Assembly (NCBI RefSeq): GCF_014202345.1
Contig: NZ_JACHGO010000001.1
Span: 558,001-622,000, forward strand
From: Desulfovibrio intestinalis
GTDB taxonomy: Bacteria; Desulfobacterota; Desulfovibrionia; Desulfovibrionales; Desulfovibrionaceae
Direction of reading: 5' to 3'
Length of the DNA: 64,000 bases
Shown here piece after piece: positions 37,574 to 46,738 of this stretch. The translations under genes and the position numbers were made by a program. Under the pieces are notes generated by a model. The model ran no database searches. It worked only from the letters and a program-made list of their open reading frames with translations, and was not told the DNA's origin. The first letter of the stretch is position 1. Each line of letters opens with the position of its first letter.

Positions 37574-39330
37574 CAGGAGTGTCCCAAAGGTTCTTCACCG
37601 TTGTCGGCGTTAACAGCGGTACTTTGCGCTTTGCGCTGCTTACGCTTGGCTATCTTGGCTTCTTCTTCGTCACGCAGGGCGCGCCGGAGCACTTTACCCA
37701 CGATAGTTTTGGGCAGTTCCTTACGAAATTCTACAAGGCGCGGCACCTTGTAGCCCGCAAGCTTTTGGCGGCACCATGCAATAACATCGGCCTTGGTAAG
37801 TTCTTCATCTTCCTGCGTCACAACATAGGCCTTGAGTATCTCGCCGCGAATATCGTCGCGTATGCCCACACTCACGGCTTCCTGAATTTTGGGATGCTCC
37901 AGCAATACTTCATCTACCTCGCGAGGATAGACGTTGTAGCCGCTGACGATGACCATGTCTTTTTTTCTGTCGACAATGTAAAAATAGCCGTCTTCATCCA
38001 TAGTGGCCAGGTCGCCAGTATAGAGCCAGCCATTGCGCAGTGCGCTGGCCGATTCATCTGGACGGCGCCAGTAACCGCTCATGATCTGCGGGCCGGACAC
38101 GATGAGTTCGCCCATTTTGCCAGGAGGAAGCGTCAAAGAGCCGCCTTCCATATCCACTATGCGGGCGTCGGTGCCCGGCAGCGGCATGCCAATGGAATTG
38201 GCTTTCTGTCCCTGTTTGCCCAAGGGGTTACAGTGGGTAATGGGTGACGCTTCGGTAAGTCCGTAACCTTCAAGGATGGAGGCTCCGGTTGTTTCCTGAA
38301 ACTGGCGGAAAATTTCTCTGGGCAGCGGTGCAGAACCGGACACGCATATTTTGATGCTGTGCAGGTCGAACTGCGCCAGATTTTTTTGCTGCAAAAGCGA
38401 AATATATACCGAGGGAGCCCCAGGAAAAATACTGGGTTTGTGCTTCGCTATCAGGCGCAACACATCCTGCGGCACATAGCGCGGCAGGGGCAGGGTGGTG
38501 GCGGCTAGGGCAATGGGAATGATGAGACCAGTGGTGAGGCCGTACACATGAAAGAAAGGCAGAAGAGAAATGAATGTATGATGGTCTTCGGCCTTTACGT
38601 TGATAATGTCGAGAACCTGGCGGCAGTTTGTGCCCAGGTTGCTGTGTGTAAGCGTTACCCCTTTGGGCAGGCCCGTGGTTCCGCCAGTGTACTGAAGCAT
38701 GATCGGATCATGCAGGGGATCGGCAATGGGAGCCGAATAGCGTTCTGCGCCCTTGAATATTTTTTTCCACTCAAAAACGCTTTTTCCGTCGTATGGGATA
38801 GGCGCTTTTTTGTTGCGTGCCTTTTTAAGGCGGTACAACCAGTTAAGAGGAAACGACAGGGCATCGGCAGCGCCGGTAATAATGAAGTTACGTAACGGCA
38901 GGCGGTCGCGCAAAGCTGAAACACGGGGCCAGAGCAGGTCGAGCATCACAATATGCTCTGCACCGGAGTCCTGCATATTGGCCATAATCTCTTTTTCCAT
39001 ATACAGGGGGTTGGTCATGACCACCACTGCCCCGGCCTTGATGATGCCCCAAAAGGCTATCACAGTCTGGGGCATGTTGGGCATCATGAGGGCCACGCGC
39101 TGGCCTGTTTTTACCCCCATCCGCTTGAGCGCACCTGCAAAAAGTTCTGCGGATTCGCGCAATTTTTTATAGGAAATACGAGTATTATGAAAAATGATCG
39201 CCGGACGGTTGGGATACCTGTCCGCCGCTTCGTCCAGCATGGCGTATAGGGGTTTGTCCCATGTCTCGGTAATGCGGGGGACAAACGCGTCATAGTGGGC
39301 AAACCAGGGACGGTACAATTCTGTGTTCAT
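37573..39330 (-). CDS. fadD: Long-chain-fatty-acid--CoA ligase (FadD-like)
   Basis: 585 residues of the ANL adenylating superfamily. Motifs: YTGGTTGLPKGVTLTH (P-loop), LPFFHVYGLT, SGSAPLPREI, GYGLTEASPITH, YTGDLATMDEDGYFYIVDRK, GYNVYPREVDEVL and the catalytic lysine near GKVLRR. Activates fatty acids with ATP and CoA. The last 25 residues are Lys/Ala-rich. AAGGAT precedes the ATG. It is placed between ispDF and dtd, with the reading frames almost touching. Confidence 0.93.
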   Translation of the reverse strand: MNTELYRPWFAHYDAFVPRITETWDKPLYAMLDEAADRYPNRPAIIFHNTRISYKKLRESAELFAGALKRMGVKTGQRVALMMPNMPQTVIAFWGIIKAGAVVVMTNPLYMEKEIMANMQDSGAEHIVMLDLLWPRVSALRDRLPLRNFIITGAADALSFPLNWLYRLKKARNKKAPIPYDGKSVFEWKKIFKGAERYSAPIADPLHDPIMLQYTGGTTGLPKGVTLTHSNLGTNCRQVLDIINVKAEDHHTFISLLPFFHVYGLTTGLIIPIALAATTLPLPRYVPQDVLRLIAKHKPSIFPGAPSVYISLLQQKNLAQFDLHSIKICVSGSAPLPREIFRQFQETTGASILEGYGLTEASPITHCNPLGKQGQKANSIGMPLPGTDARIVDMEGGSLTLPPGKMGELIVSGPQIMSGYWRRPDESASALRNGWLYTGDLATMDEDGYFYIVDRKKDMVIVSGYNVYPREVDEVLLEHPKIQEAVSVGIRDDIRGEILKAYVVTQEDEELTKADVIAWCRQKLAGYKVPRLVEFRKELPKTIVGKVLRRALRDEEEAKIAKRKQRKAQSTAVNADNGEEPLGHS

Positions 39331-39357
39331 GGCGATCCTTATGAATCAGAAGTCGCG

Positions 39358-40602
39358 TTAAAATGAGGAAGACGCTACAGGTGCAGGGGCGGTTTCCGCC
39401 CACGCTGTAACAACTGCATACGCCTTGATGCCCTCGGCGCGGCCCGTAAAACCCAGCCCCTCTTCGGTGCTGGCTTTAACGTTGACGCAGCTTTGCGGCA
39501 GAGCCAGCAAGCGAGCAATGTTTTTTTTGATTTCTTCGCGGTAGGGTGCCAGGCGCGGCGTTTGGGCAACGACTGTCAGGTCGGCATGGCAGAGGCGAAC
39601 GCCTGCCTGACGCGCCATGTCGAGAGCCTGATCGAGTAATAGAGATGAAGAGATATTGTCAAAACGGGGGTCTTTATCAGAAAAATGCTGGCCAATGTCG
39701 CCTAGCCCTGCGCAACCCAACACCGCATCGGTGAGGGCGTGAAGAAGAACATCGCCGTCAGAATGGGCCACAACTTCAGGGCCCGTGGGGATAAGAATTC
39801 CACCAAGTTTCATAGGGCGACCCGGAGCATACCGATGAACATCGTAACCCATGCCTGTGCAGGGGCGCGGAAGGGCCGGGGCATCCTGCAGAAGGGCCAG
39901 GTCATCCGGATTGGTAATTTTCACGTTGGAAACCTCACCTTCGACTATATGTACCTTGTACCCCAAGGCTTCAAGCAATGAGGCATCGTCAGTAACGCCC
40001 AATCCTTTTTCCTGGGCGTTAAGATGGGCCTGGCGCAGCTGTTCAAGAGAAAATCCTTGTGGCGTCTGAACTGCCACAAGTGTCTGGCGCGGCAGGGTGC
40101 CAGTAACAAGTCCATCAGCAACAGTCTTGATGGTGTCTGTCACGGGCAGGGCCGGAATGGCTCCGGCGATGCCTTGCTGCAGGGCTTCGCACACATTGCG
40201 GATCAAAACAGGTGTCACAAATGGACGCGCCGCATCGTGAATAAGAACATGACGTGCATCAGCAGGCAGTTCGCGCAGGCCGTTCCATACGGAATCTTGC
40301 CGCAGCTCGCCCCCGGTCGCCGTGAGCCACGGCAACCCCAGGTCATCAGCGGCATGAAGCTCGCGCAAGCGCTCTTTATGCGCATTATGGTCGATTTGGG
40401 GAAAAACAAAAACAATGCCGGCAATCGTGGCACTGCGGCTCATGGCTCTTGCTGCATGCCAGTACAGGGGCACGCCACGCCACGAGATAAACTGCTTGGC
40501 GCTGCCGCCTGTGGCAGCAGCAAGACGGCTGCCTTGTCCGGCAGCCAGTAAAATGGCCCAAGGCTTGCTTTGCCCTGGGGGGGGGATGGAAGATTCAGGC
40601 AT
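39358..40602 (-). CDS. ispDF: Bifunctional IspD/IspF of the MEP isoprenoid pathway
   Basis: 414 residues. IspD half: AILLAAGQGSRL, KQFISWRGVPL, LIHDAARPFV, VTDTIKTV and TDDASLLE; it makes CDP-methylerythritol. IspF half from about residue 255: GMGYDVHRYAPGRPMKLGG, VAHSDGDVLLHALTDAVLG, GDIGQHFSDKDP and KASTEEGLGFTG; it makes the cyclic diphosphate. Fusion of the two is common in alpha-, epsilon- and deltaproteobacteria. I use the ATG at 40602; a longer frame from 40659 would run into the 3' end of the RNase P RNA. Confidence 0.95.
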   Translation of the reverse strand: MPESSIPPPGQSKPWAILLAAGQGSRLAAATGGSAKQFISWRGVPLYWHAARAMSRSATIAGIVFVFPQIDHNAHKERLRELHAADDLGLPWLTATGGELRQDSVWNGLRELPADARHVLIHDAARPFVTPVLIRNVCEALQQGIAGAIPALPVTDTIKTVADGLVTGTLPRQTLVAVQTPQGFSLEQLRQAHLNAQEKGLGVTDDASLLEALGYKVHIVEGEVSNVKITNPDDLALLQDAPALPRPCTGMGYDVHRYAPGRPMKLGGILIPTGPEVVAHSDGDVLLHALTDAVLGCAGLGDIGQHFSDKDPRFDNISSSLLLDQALDMARQAGVRLCHADLTVVAQTPRLAPYREEIKKNIARLLALPQSCVNVKASTEEGLGFTGRAEGIKAYAVVTAWAETAPAPVASSSF

Positions 40603-40626
40603 GGCTGAGCCTTTGGCTGACAGTAT

Positions 40627-40988
40627 GCGGGAGTCGGACTGTAAGCCGGGTTCTGTCACAACGGTTGCCCGCGTGTGACCGTCATTCCTCTAGGAGTGCG
40701 ATTACTCGCACCCTCAAGCAACCTACCCGGAAGGCTGTGGCCGGGCCAGCCGCCTTCCCTATTTGGTCTTGCTCCGAACGGGGTATGCCGAGCATGCCGC
40801 GTCACCGCGGCATCTGGTGGTCTCTTACACCACCGTTTCACCCTTACCCGACCGAAATCGGGCGGTTTGCTTTCTGTGGCGCTGTCCGAGGGTCGCCCCC
40901 CCTGGGTATTATCCAGCGTTCTGCCCTGTGGAGCCCGGACTTTCCTCCCCGGGCTTTCACCCGCGGCGACGGTCTGTCCGACTCCCGC
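40627..40988 (-). ncRNA. rnpB: RNase P RNA (class A)
   Basis: About 362 nt. The reverse strand shows the conserved cores: GAGGAAAGTCCGGGCTCC near the 5' end, the ACAGAAA and GGTAAGGGTGAAACGGTG segments, GGTGTAAGAGACCACCAG, and AGAGGAATGACGGTC near the 3' end. The two ends pair (GCGGGAGTCGGAC with GTCCGACTCCCGC). Catalytic RNA that matures tRNA 5' ends. Ends are set by the terminal pairing and may be off by a few bases. Confidence 0.96.
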
Positions 40989-41026
40989 AATCTATAGCTG
41001 CATGGGCGGCAAAGGACGCCGCACTA

Positions 41027-41062
41027 GACCGGGCCGCGCAATATTCACTGAGCGGCCCGGTC
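41027..41062 (-). terminator. Hairpin between the zinc-ribbon gene and rnpB
   Basis: An 11-bp GC-rich stem GACCGGGCCGC / GCGGCCCGGTC (41027-41037 / 41052-41062) with a 14-base loop lies 19 bases past the stop. It has no clear T tail, so termination may be partial, allowing read-through into rnpB. Confidence 0.6.
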
Positions 41063-41081
41063 ATTTTCATGAGCAAAAGTT

Positions 41082-41858
41082 TTAGTCAGTCAGCGGCTGC
41101 ATCTTGGGAGCGCATTGCGGCGCATCAGTCACGCTAAAGTGCTCGCACCAGAAAATGAGGCGCTGACAGTTGGGGCAGCTCAAAATCTGCTGGCCGCGCT
41201 GCAGTTCAATAAAGGACTGCGGCGGAACGGAAATGTGGCAGCCGGAGCAGATGCCTTCTTTGACGGCAACGATCACGGGGTGCTCAAGCCGTTCGCGGAT
41301 GAATTCATAGCGCATGAAGACAGGCTGGGGAATGGCCTTGCTGACATGAGCGCGCTTGGCGTTGAGTTCGCTAAGTGCGGCATTGCCTTTCTTCAGCTTT
41401 TCTTCAAGGCCGTCACGCTTGACTTCAAGCTCGGCTTGAATAGCTGTATGGGTGAGGTCAATTTCGGCCAGCGCGTCTTTTTGGAACTGCAGCTCTTCAA
41501 GAAGAGTCATTTTCTCTTCCTCACGGGAGCGGTTCACTTTTTCCATGCTGTCCATTTCGCGCATCATGGCATGGTATTCACGCGTGTTCTCAACCTGCAT
41601 GAGCTTGTTCTTGCTCTTTTTGATACGGGCGCTATCATCATCAATTTCAAGCGAAAGGCGCTTCTGCTGCTCCTGCAGATGCGTCAGTTTGTCCACAATG
41701 TAGTTACGTTGTGTTTCGCTGGCATTGAAACGCTGTTCAAGCGAATCCAGTTCGCTCGGGGCCCGCTCCATGTCCTGCCGCACGGTGTATATGGCATCAT
41801 CAACTTTTTGCAGCTCAACAAGCTGCTTTATCTGTTCAAAGTAAACGGCATTACTCAT
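41082..41858 (-). CDS. Coiled-coil protein with C4 zinc ribbon (CT398/HP0958-like)
   Basis: 258 residues. A long antiparallel coiled coil covers about 1-190 (Glu/Lys/Gln-rich heptads). A C-terminal zinc ribbon follows, with CSGCHISVPP and LSCPNCQRL. The architecture is that of the zinc-ribbon family that includes Helicobacter HP0958 (FlgZ), a flagellar and RpoN chaperone, and Chlamydia CT398. Start at 41858 with AGGAGG 8 bases before; the ATG at 41882 is less likely. Nearly touches the nif3 gene upstream. The direct role in this organism is unknown. Confidence 0.88.
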   Translation of the reverse strand: MSNAVYFEQIKQLVELQKVDDAIYTVRQDMERAPSELDSLEQRFNASETQRNYIVDKLTHLQEQQKRLSLEIDDDSARIKKSKNKLMQVENTREYHAMMREMDSMEKVNRSREEEKMTLLEELQFQKDALAEIDLTHTAIQAELEVKRDGLEEKLKKGNAALSELNAKRAHVSKAIPQPVFMRYEFIRERLEHPVIVAVKEGICSGCHISVPPQSFIELQRGQQILSCPNCQRLIFWCEHFSVTDAPQCAPKMQPLTD

Positions 41859-41878
41859 CGAAAAATCCTCCTGGTGAT

Positions 41879-42667
41879 TCATGACAGGGCAACGGTGCGG
41901 AACGGCGAAGCAGAGGGCACAAAGTGCACTGTGAGGCCATTACACCGTTGCTGGAGCACGTGGCACAAGCGGCGCATCATTTCTTCTTCAAGGCTGTGGT
42001 GACCCACGTCCAGAAGGGGTATTTCCGCGTCCAGCGCAGTGTGGTATTTTACATCTCCGGTAATAAACAACTGTGCTCCGGCCTTGTGGGCCGCAGCAAG
42101 AAGCGATGAACCGGAACCGGTGCAATACGCCAGACGGTGTATTTTTGCCGGGGGCGGCCCACTTAGAGTCGCTGTGGAAAGGTCGAGAATGCTTTCAAGT
42201 GCCCGAATTATGTGCTCCACAGTTTGTGGCTGCGGAAGATCACCTGCAAGGCCGTAGCCTAGTATGCGCCCCTCGATTGTTGAGGGCACGGGTTCGAGCA
42301 CTGTGAGGTTGACGAGCTTCAAATCTGCTGCAAGCCAGCCGACTGGGCCGCATGGATTGACATCCAGTGATGTATGCGCTGCATACAGGGGCACATCCGC
42401 GCGAATGAGCAGCCGCAAAACTTCATGGTATGCGTCAAGCTTCGCAGGCAGGGCAGGCTTGAGCGTGAGCGGGTGGTGGCTCAGAATAAACTGCGCCCCA
42501 AGGTCGAGACTTTGCCTCACTGATTGTGGCGTGGGGTCAAGGCACACAGCTACGCTGCTGACCTCTTGCCGCAGGGCCGCCACCTGAAGGCCAGAAATGT
42601 CCCAGGATGCTGCAGCTTCCAGAGGGGCTATTTCTTCAATGGTACTAATTAATTCAGCTACTTGCAT
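41879..42667 (-). CDS. Nif3-like dinuclear metal-centre protein
   Basis: 262 residues. Family marks: EAAASWDISGLQVA, FILSHHPLTLKP (metal-binding HH), YAAHTSLDVNPCGPVGWLA, GSGSSLLAAAHKAGAQLFIT and DVGHHSLEEEMM (second metal site). Members bind two metal ions; biochemical function is uncertain (annotated as GTP cyclohydrolase I type 2 in some databases). I start at the ATG at 42667, just after GGTGGAGC; the longer frame covers a terminator hairpin and is rejected. Followed by the zinc-ribbon gene, an arrangement known from other Proteobacteria. Confidence 0.92.
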   Translation of the reverse strand: MQVAELISTIEEIAPLEAAASWDISGLQVAALRQEVSSVAVCLDPTPQSVRQSLDLGAQFILSHHPLTLKPALPAKLDAYHEVLRLLIRADVPLYAAHTSLDVNPCGPVGWLAADLKLVNLTVLEPVPSTIEGRILGYGLAGDLPQPQTVEHIIRALESILDLSTATLSGPPPAKIHRLAYCTGSGSSLLAAAHKAGAQLFITGDVKYHTALDAEIPLLDVGHHSLEEEMMRRLCHVLQQRCNGLTVHFVPSASPFRTVALS

Positions 42668-42690
42668 GTATGTGCTCCACCATAAAAAAG

Positions 42691-42720
42691 GGCGCTTTCT
42701 TGCGGTGCAGAGAAAGCGCC
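42691..42720 (-). terminator. Intrinsic terminator/attenuator directly before nif3
   Basis: A perfect 10-bp stem GGCGCTTTCT / AGAAAGCGCC with a 10-base loop. Read leftward it is followed by CTTTTTTATGG. It stands only 16 bases from the T tract to the start codon of nif3 and downstream of a good promoter at 42845-42873. Confidence 0.85.
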
Positions 42721-42844
42721 AAAAATCACCGGCGTGAAAAGAAATTTGAGCGATACCAACAAGATAGTTTTTATTCCTACCGCTTGGTGCGACGCCATAA
42801 TTCACAATGAAACTGGAGCGCACCGTCAGGTTTTGAATTTATGT

Positions 42845-42873
42845 CACTTAGCGCTAAAAAGGCTGATTGTCAA
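42845..42873 (-). promoter_or_regulatory. Sigma-70-type promoter
   Basis: On the reverse strand TTGACA (42868-42873) is followed after 17 bases by TAAGTG (42845-42850). It faces nif3 with a leader of about 170 bases that ends in the terminator at 42691-42720. Confidence 0.6.
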
Positions 42874-43019
42874 GGTGGGCTCTTGCAAAGAAAGGTCTCT
42901 CCTGGTCAGGGGGTGCAGCTAAGTAAGTGCCGGCCATCATATTCTTTGTCTGTATAAATAAAGGCGGCGTTGTGCATTTTGTCAGGCCTTTGAGGCATGA
43001 CCGTTCGCAATACCCGAAG

Positions 43020-43532
43020 TCAGTACGCTACTTTTTTTTCGCTGCCCAGCCAGTCGCGAAAAGCCTTGCATGCCCCTTCACACGAAAGTTGTTCGATGGG
43101 CAGGGTTCTTTCTGGCAGGCTTTTTGATATCTCGCAGTAGATGGCTGCATCGTCAAATCCGGCTGCCGCTGCGTCGTCCCGTGTGTTGCAGAAATATATT
43201 TTTTCAATGCGCGCCCACCATATGGCGCTCAGGCACATGGGGCAGGGTTCGCAACTCGTGAATATCACTGATCCAGACAGGTCAAACGTCGCAAGATTCT
43301 GGCAAGCATTGCGTATGGCTACGACCTCGGCATGCGCTGTTGGATCGTTGAGGGGGACAACCCCGTTCATGCCTTCTCCTACTACCTGGCCATCTTTCAC
43401 AATCACTGCGCCAAAAGGACCGCCGCCAGTTCGCATACTTTTTTCGGAAAGCTCGATGGCTTTTTTCATGAATTTTTTGTTCGACACTTCTATTGCCTTT
43501 GCAATGTTTGCGTGAGCGTTTTCTTTGCCCAT
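43020..43532 (-). CDS. guaD: Guanine deaminase-like nucleoside/base deaminase
   Basis: 170 residues. CDA-fold zinc deaminase: H67-A-E69 and PCPMC (C97, C100), with GGPFGAVIVKDG and NDPTAHAEVVAIRNAC. The region after the zinc site (CLSAIWWARIEKIYFCNTRD, then DAAAAGFDDAAIYCEI and ERTLPIEQ) matches Bacillus GuaD closely, better than tRNA adenosine deaminase TadA. Probably converts guanine to xanthine, releasing ammonia. The N-terminus has about 20 residues more than Bacillus GuaD, so a start near 43469 is possible. A single gene, leftward, with no clear partner. Confidence 0.88.
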   Translation of the reverse strand: MGKENAHANIAKAIEVSNKKFMKKAIELSEKSMRTGGGPFGAVIVKDGQVVGEGMNGVVPLNDPTAHAEVVAIRNACQNLATFDLSGSVIFTSCEPCPMCLSAIWWARIEKIYFCNTRDDAAAAGFDDAAIYCEISKSLPERTLPIEQLSCEGACKAFRDWLGSEKKVAY

Positions 43533-44158
43533 AATCGACTAAATTTGTTGATAATGGCAAGCTGCTGTTTGCCCCGGGCAGCGTTGCGGTTTAGCCTTCG
43601 CTGCGATAAAGGGATGGTATGAAAATAAGCAATTTTTTTTAAATAGCTCGTGACCTTTTTTTGCCGCAACCACGTAATTCCTGCCCGCACTGTGGCGGTG
43701 TACGCTGCATTGGGGTGTGCCAGTTTGATAAAAAAACTGTGGAAAATCATCAACCGGATATTGCCAATAAAGCGAACGCCTCTGATAGCGTTAATCAGCA
43801 AGAGAAGGAATGATTTACGGCCACAATTATAATGGATGACCGCAGGAATAAACATATTGCTAATCTTTTGACATCTATCATAGGTGTATCTTGTTATGCA
43901 AAATAATTATATATCAAAAATTAATTATAGTAATAATTGAATATTTATTGTGCCAGTATGTCATTGCAACGTCAAAGCACCATACGAAAGCGCCTGTTTG
44001 CTGTCTTGAGGCTTGTGTGAAGTACCGATAGAAAAATTTGGTTGTCTTCTCCAAGGTGTTCCAGATGTTTAAGCGGTATTTCAGATAGTTAGTTAAAACA
44101 TGCTCTGGTTTTCTGTATAAGCACTTCCAACTTCGGCAATTGCCCGGCACATTCCAAA
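43533..44158. other. Non-coding gap of about 630 bases
   Basis: AT-rich, between the leftward deaminase and the rightward histidine kinase; divergent promoters expected. I see no supported gene, RNA or strong hairpin. Confidence 0.5.
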
Positions 44159-45775
44159 ATGAATTTTATCAGAAACAACAGTTTGTTTGTCAAACTTGTC
44201 ATTATGGTCAGTCTGGCTCTCTGCCCTCCCATACTTTTGAGTCATCTGGCAAGTTCGTATTTCATTAGCAAATACGGCTTTGAGCAGGCGGAGCAGACGG
44301 TGTCCACCGTGGCGCAGCTTTCAGCGGAAGCTCCTTCCGTCATTGAGGGCATGCAGTCGCCTTTGAATAGCGACGTGTGGCTTCAGATGGTCGACTTTTT
44401 AACAATGCTCACCAGCGTATCCAACGTTAAATTTATTGTGCTTATTGATATGGATGGCAACCGCATCTATCACCCTGAAACGCCTAAAATAGGCGCTCAT
44501 GTTGTGGGTGGAGATGAGGGAAATGCCTTGCAGGGTAAGACGTATATATCTTCTGCCCGCGGCACGTTCGGCTTTTCGCAGCGCGCGTTCAGGCCTGTAT
44601 TTGATGAGCATGGCAAGCAGATTGGTGCTGTGATTGTTGGCATTATGTCTAAAGACATTGAAAAAAATGTCTCCCGGCTTACCAGCCCCATGACATGGCT
44701 GTTCAGCCTGGCGCTGTTGATAGGGGTGCTGTTGGCGGTACAACTTTCACGCAAAATCAAAAAAATTCTTTTTGGGCTTGAGCCACATCAAATTGCACGG
44801 CTTCTTGAAGAGCGCAACGCCATTTTGAGCACTGTTCGTGAAGGCATTATTGCCATTAACAAGAGCAACAGGCTTGTAGTTGTTAATGAGATGGCCGAGA
44901 AAATTCTTCGTTCCGCTGGAGTCAAAGGCGAGTTGCTGGGGCGGCCCGTGCATGAAGTGGTGCCGTCAACAAGGCTTGATTCCATTCTCAACGAAGGCAA
45001 GCCAGAGTACGACTGCGAGCAGAATATCAATGGTCAGGTCATCATGACCAACCGCGCCCCTATTATTATTCAGGGTAAAACTGTGGGAGCTGTGGCAACT
45101 TTTCGGGATATGACGGAGATGCGCGCCCTGGCGGAACGATTGACCGGCCTGAGTAATTATGCTGAAGCATTGCGCTCCAGGTCACATGAATATCTGAACA
45201 AACTACATGTTATTTCTGGCCTGCTGCGCAATAAACGCTATGATGAGCTGGAAGAGTATTTGTCGGACATTATCGGCAGTAAAATACGTGAAACTTCGTC
45301 TATCAAGGTTAATGTGCAAGACCCCATACTTGTGGGGCTTTTGGAAAGCAAATTCAGCCGTGCTCACGAACGTAACGTTACGTTGTCACTGGGCGGCAGT
45401 GGGGTTATTCCACATCTTTCTTCAACGGGGGCGCACGCTCTTGTGACTGTGCTTGGAAATCTTGTGGATAATGCTTTTGATGCCGTCAGTTACACACAGG
45501 AAAAACACATAGCCCTGACTGTGCACTGTGATCACGGCACTCTTGTTATAACTGTGGCGGATACAGGACATGGTATCAGCGAAGAGCATATACAGAAAAT
45601 TTTTAGCAAGGGATTTTCAACCAAGGGAGCGGGAAGAGGCATTGGTTTGTATATGCTGCTTTTGACCCTTGACGAGCTTGATGGCTCTATTGAAATAGAC
45701 TCTCGTGTGGGACAGGGGACAGCGTTCACCGTGCATGTTCCCTTGTCCAGGCTCACAGACGGAGGACAGGCGTGA
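44159..45775 (+). CDS. CitA/DcuS-like sensor histidine kinase
   Basis: 538 residues. A transmembrane segment lies at about 12-34, then a PAS-like extracytoplasmic (PASC) sensor, about 40-175, with the family block VKFIVLIDMDGNRIYHP. A second transmembrane segment is at about 181-196. A cytoplasmic PAS (RLVVVNEMAEKIL, about 235-320) follows. The phospho-acceptor is H343 in RSHEYLNKLH, the CitA/DcuS motif. HATPase motifs are NLVDNAFDAV, ADTGHGI and GRGIGLYML. It senses a carboxylate or related ligand in the family; the ligand is unknown here. The stop overlaps the regulator start by 4 bases. Confidence 0.93.
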   Translation: MNFIRNNSLFVKLVIMVSLALCPPILLSHLASSYFISKYGFEQAEQTVSTVAQLSAEAPSVIEGMQSPLNSDVWLQMVDFLTMLTSVSNVKFIVLIDMDGNRIYHPETPKIGAHVVGGDEGNALQGKTYISSARGTFGFSQRAFRPVFDEHGKQIGAVIVGIMSKDIEKNVSRLTSPMTWLFSLALLIGVLLAVQLSRKIKKILFGLEPHQIARLLEERNAILSTVREGIIAINKSNRLVVVNEMAEKILRSAGVKGELLGRPVHEVVPSTRLDSILNEGKPEYDCEQNINGQVIMTNRAPIIIQGKTVGAVATFRDMTEMRALAERLTGLSNYAEALRSRSHEYLNKLHVISGLLRNKRYDELEEYLSDIIGSKIRETSSIKVNVQDPILVGLLESKFSRAHERNVTLSLGGSGVIPHLSSTGAHALVTVLGNLVDNAFDAVSYTQEKHIALTVHCDHGTLVITVADTGHGISEEHIQKIFSKGFSTKGAGRGIGLYMLLLTLDELDGSIEIDSRVGQGTAFTVHVPLSRLTDGGQA

Positions 45776-46446
45776 TTCGCACAATAATAGTTGAAGATGA
45801 TCCTATGGTAGCCGATCTGGCTGCCGGATATCTAGAGCGCATTGATGGGTTTTGCCTTGACCATATTGCCCGCTCAGGCGAGGCCGGGCTGGAGCTGTTG
45901 CAAACGTGCCATGTGGATCTTGTGTTGCTTGACGTTTTTATGCCTGGCATGGACGGTATGGAGCTACTTCGCATTATCAAGTCTCAATTCTTCCACTCTG
46001 ATGTCATTATGATCACGGCGGCACAGAACCGCGAGGATATTTTGAAGGCTCTGCGCCTTGGAGTGGCTGACTACATAGTCAAACCCTTTACTTTTGAGCG
46101 CTTTCGCGAATCAATGTTGCAGTTTCAAGAAAAACGCCGTCTGCTCTTGTCGCCTGAGGTCCCTATGACTCAGGATATTCTGGACAGGCGTATATTCATC
46201 AAGAAGCCCGAAGGGGTAGCAGGAAGGCCCAAGGGGGTGGATGCGCAAACCCTTGAAACAGTTGTGAGTGTTTTGCGGAAGCAAGTTGCACCATTCAGCT
46301 TGAAAGACATTGAGCAATTAACTGGAATTTCAAGAATTTCTTTGAAGAAGTATTTTGATTATTTAATGGAAGCTGGCAGGCTTGGCAGTGCCAAAGACTA
46401 TGGTGGGCAAGGACGCCCCGTGACGCTGTATAACTGGCTTGGTTGA
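45772..46446 (+). CDS. CitB/DcuR-like response regulator
   Basis: 224 residues from a GTG at 45772 (GTGA overlap with the kinase). The receiver domain has D9/D10, phospho-acceptor D54 in LLDVFMPGMDG and lysine in YIVKPFTFERF. A C-terminal winged-helix DNA-binding region (about 160-224: SLKDIEQLTGISRISLKKYF) follows. This is the CitB/DcuR family linked to citrate, malate or fumarate sensing. No transporter or carboxylate enzyme lies next to it. Confidence 0.93.
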   Translation: MIRTIIVEDDPMVADLAAGYLERIDGFCLDHIARSGEAGLELLQTCHVDLVLLDVFMPGMDGMELLRIIKSQFFHSDVIMITAAQNREDILKALRLGVADYIVKPFTFERFRESMLQFQEKRRLLLSPEVPMTQDILDRRIFIKKPEGVAGRPKGVDAQTLETVVSVLRKQVAPFSLKDIEQLTGISRISLKKYFDYLMEAGRLGSAKDYGGQGRPVTLYNWLG

Positions 46447-46507
46447 TATTACTTTGGGATTACGGCGTTGCATTCATTCAGCTAAATGCGTTTACTGGAG
46501 GTGTAGC

Positions 46508-46738
46508 ATGCCACGTATTTTGACAATAGTATTTGTTTTGACTCTCGCTTTGCTGGCGGCGACGCCCGGCATGACAGCTCAGGCTGAGTGGCCTGCCTAC
46601 AGGGGCAACGCAAAATCCCGTATTTACCATAATAGTGGCTGTAAGTACTTCAATTGCAAGGCTTGCACCGTGCCGTTGGTATCCCCGCAAGAAGCACGAG
46701 CAAAAGGCTTTCGGGCATGCAAAGTGTGTGGCGGGTAG
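46508..46738 (+). CDS. Small exported Ada-like metal-binding protein
   Basis: 76 residues from the ATG at 46508, after TGGAGG. A signal peptide (about 1-25, ending TAQA) leads to a short domain with five cysteines: HNSGCKYFNCKACT and FRACKVCGG. The pattern (Y-H-x-x-x-C ... S-P-x-E-A-x-x-x-G-F-x-A-C-x-x-C) is that of the Ada/metal-binding nuclease-associated domain, normally a zinc site. It follows the two-component genes by 61 bases and may be their target or simply a neighbour. Function unknown. Confidence 0.75.
   Translation: MPRILTIVFVLTLALLAATPGMTAQAEWPAYRGNAKSRIYHNSGCKYFNCKACTVPLVSPQEARAKGFRACKVCGG

Larger units (their letters stand above)
42668..43019. other. Structured leader region before nif3
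   Basis: 352 bases with no gene. From right to left it holds the promoter (42845-42873), a possible hairpin with arms GGTGCG / CGCACC in the leader, and the terminator hairpin at 42691-42720. See findings. Confidence 0.5.

Noticed and set aside
40659..40677. Earlier start for ispDF
   Set aside because: It would put coding sequence inside the 3' end of rnpB, and the extra 19 residues have no IspD similarity. The ATG at 40602 is used.
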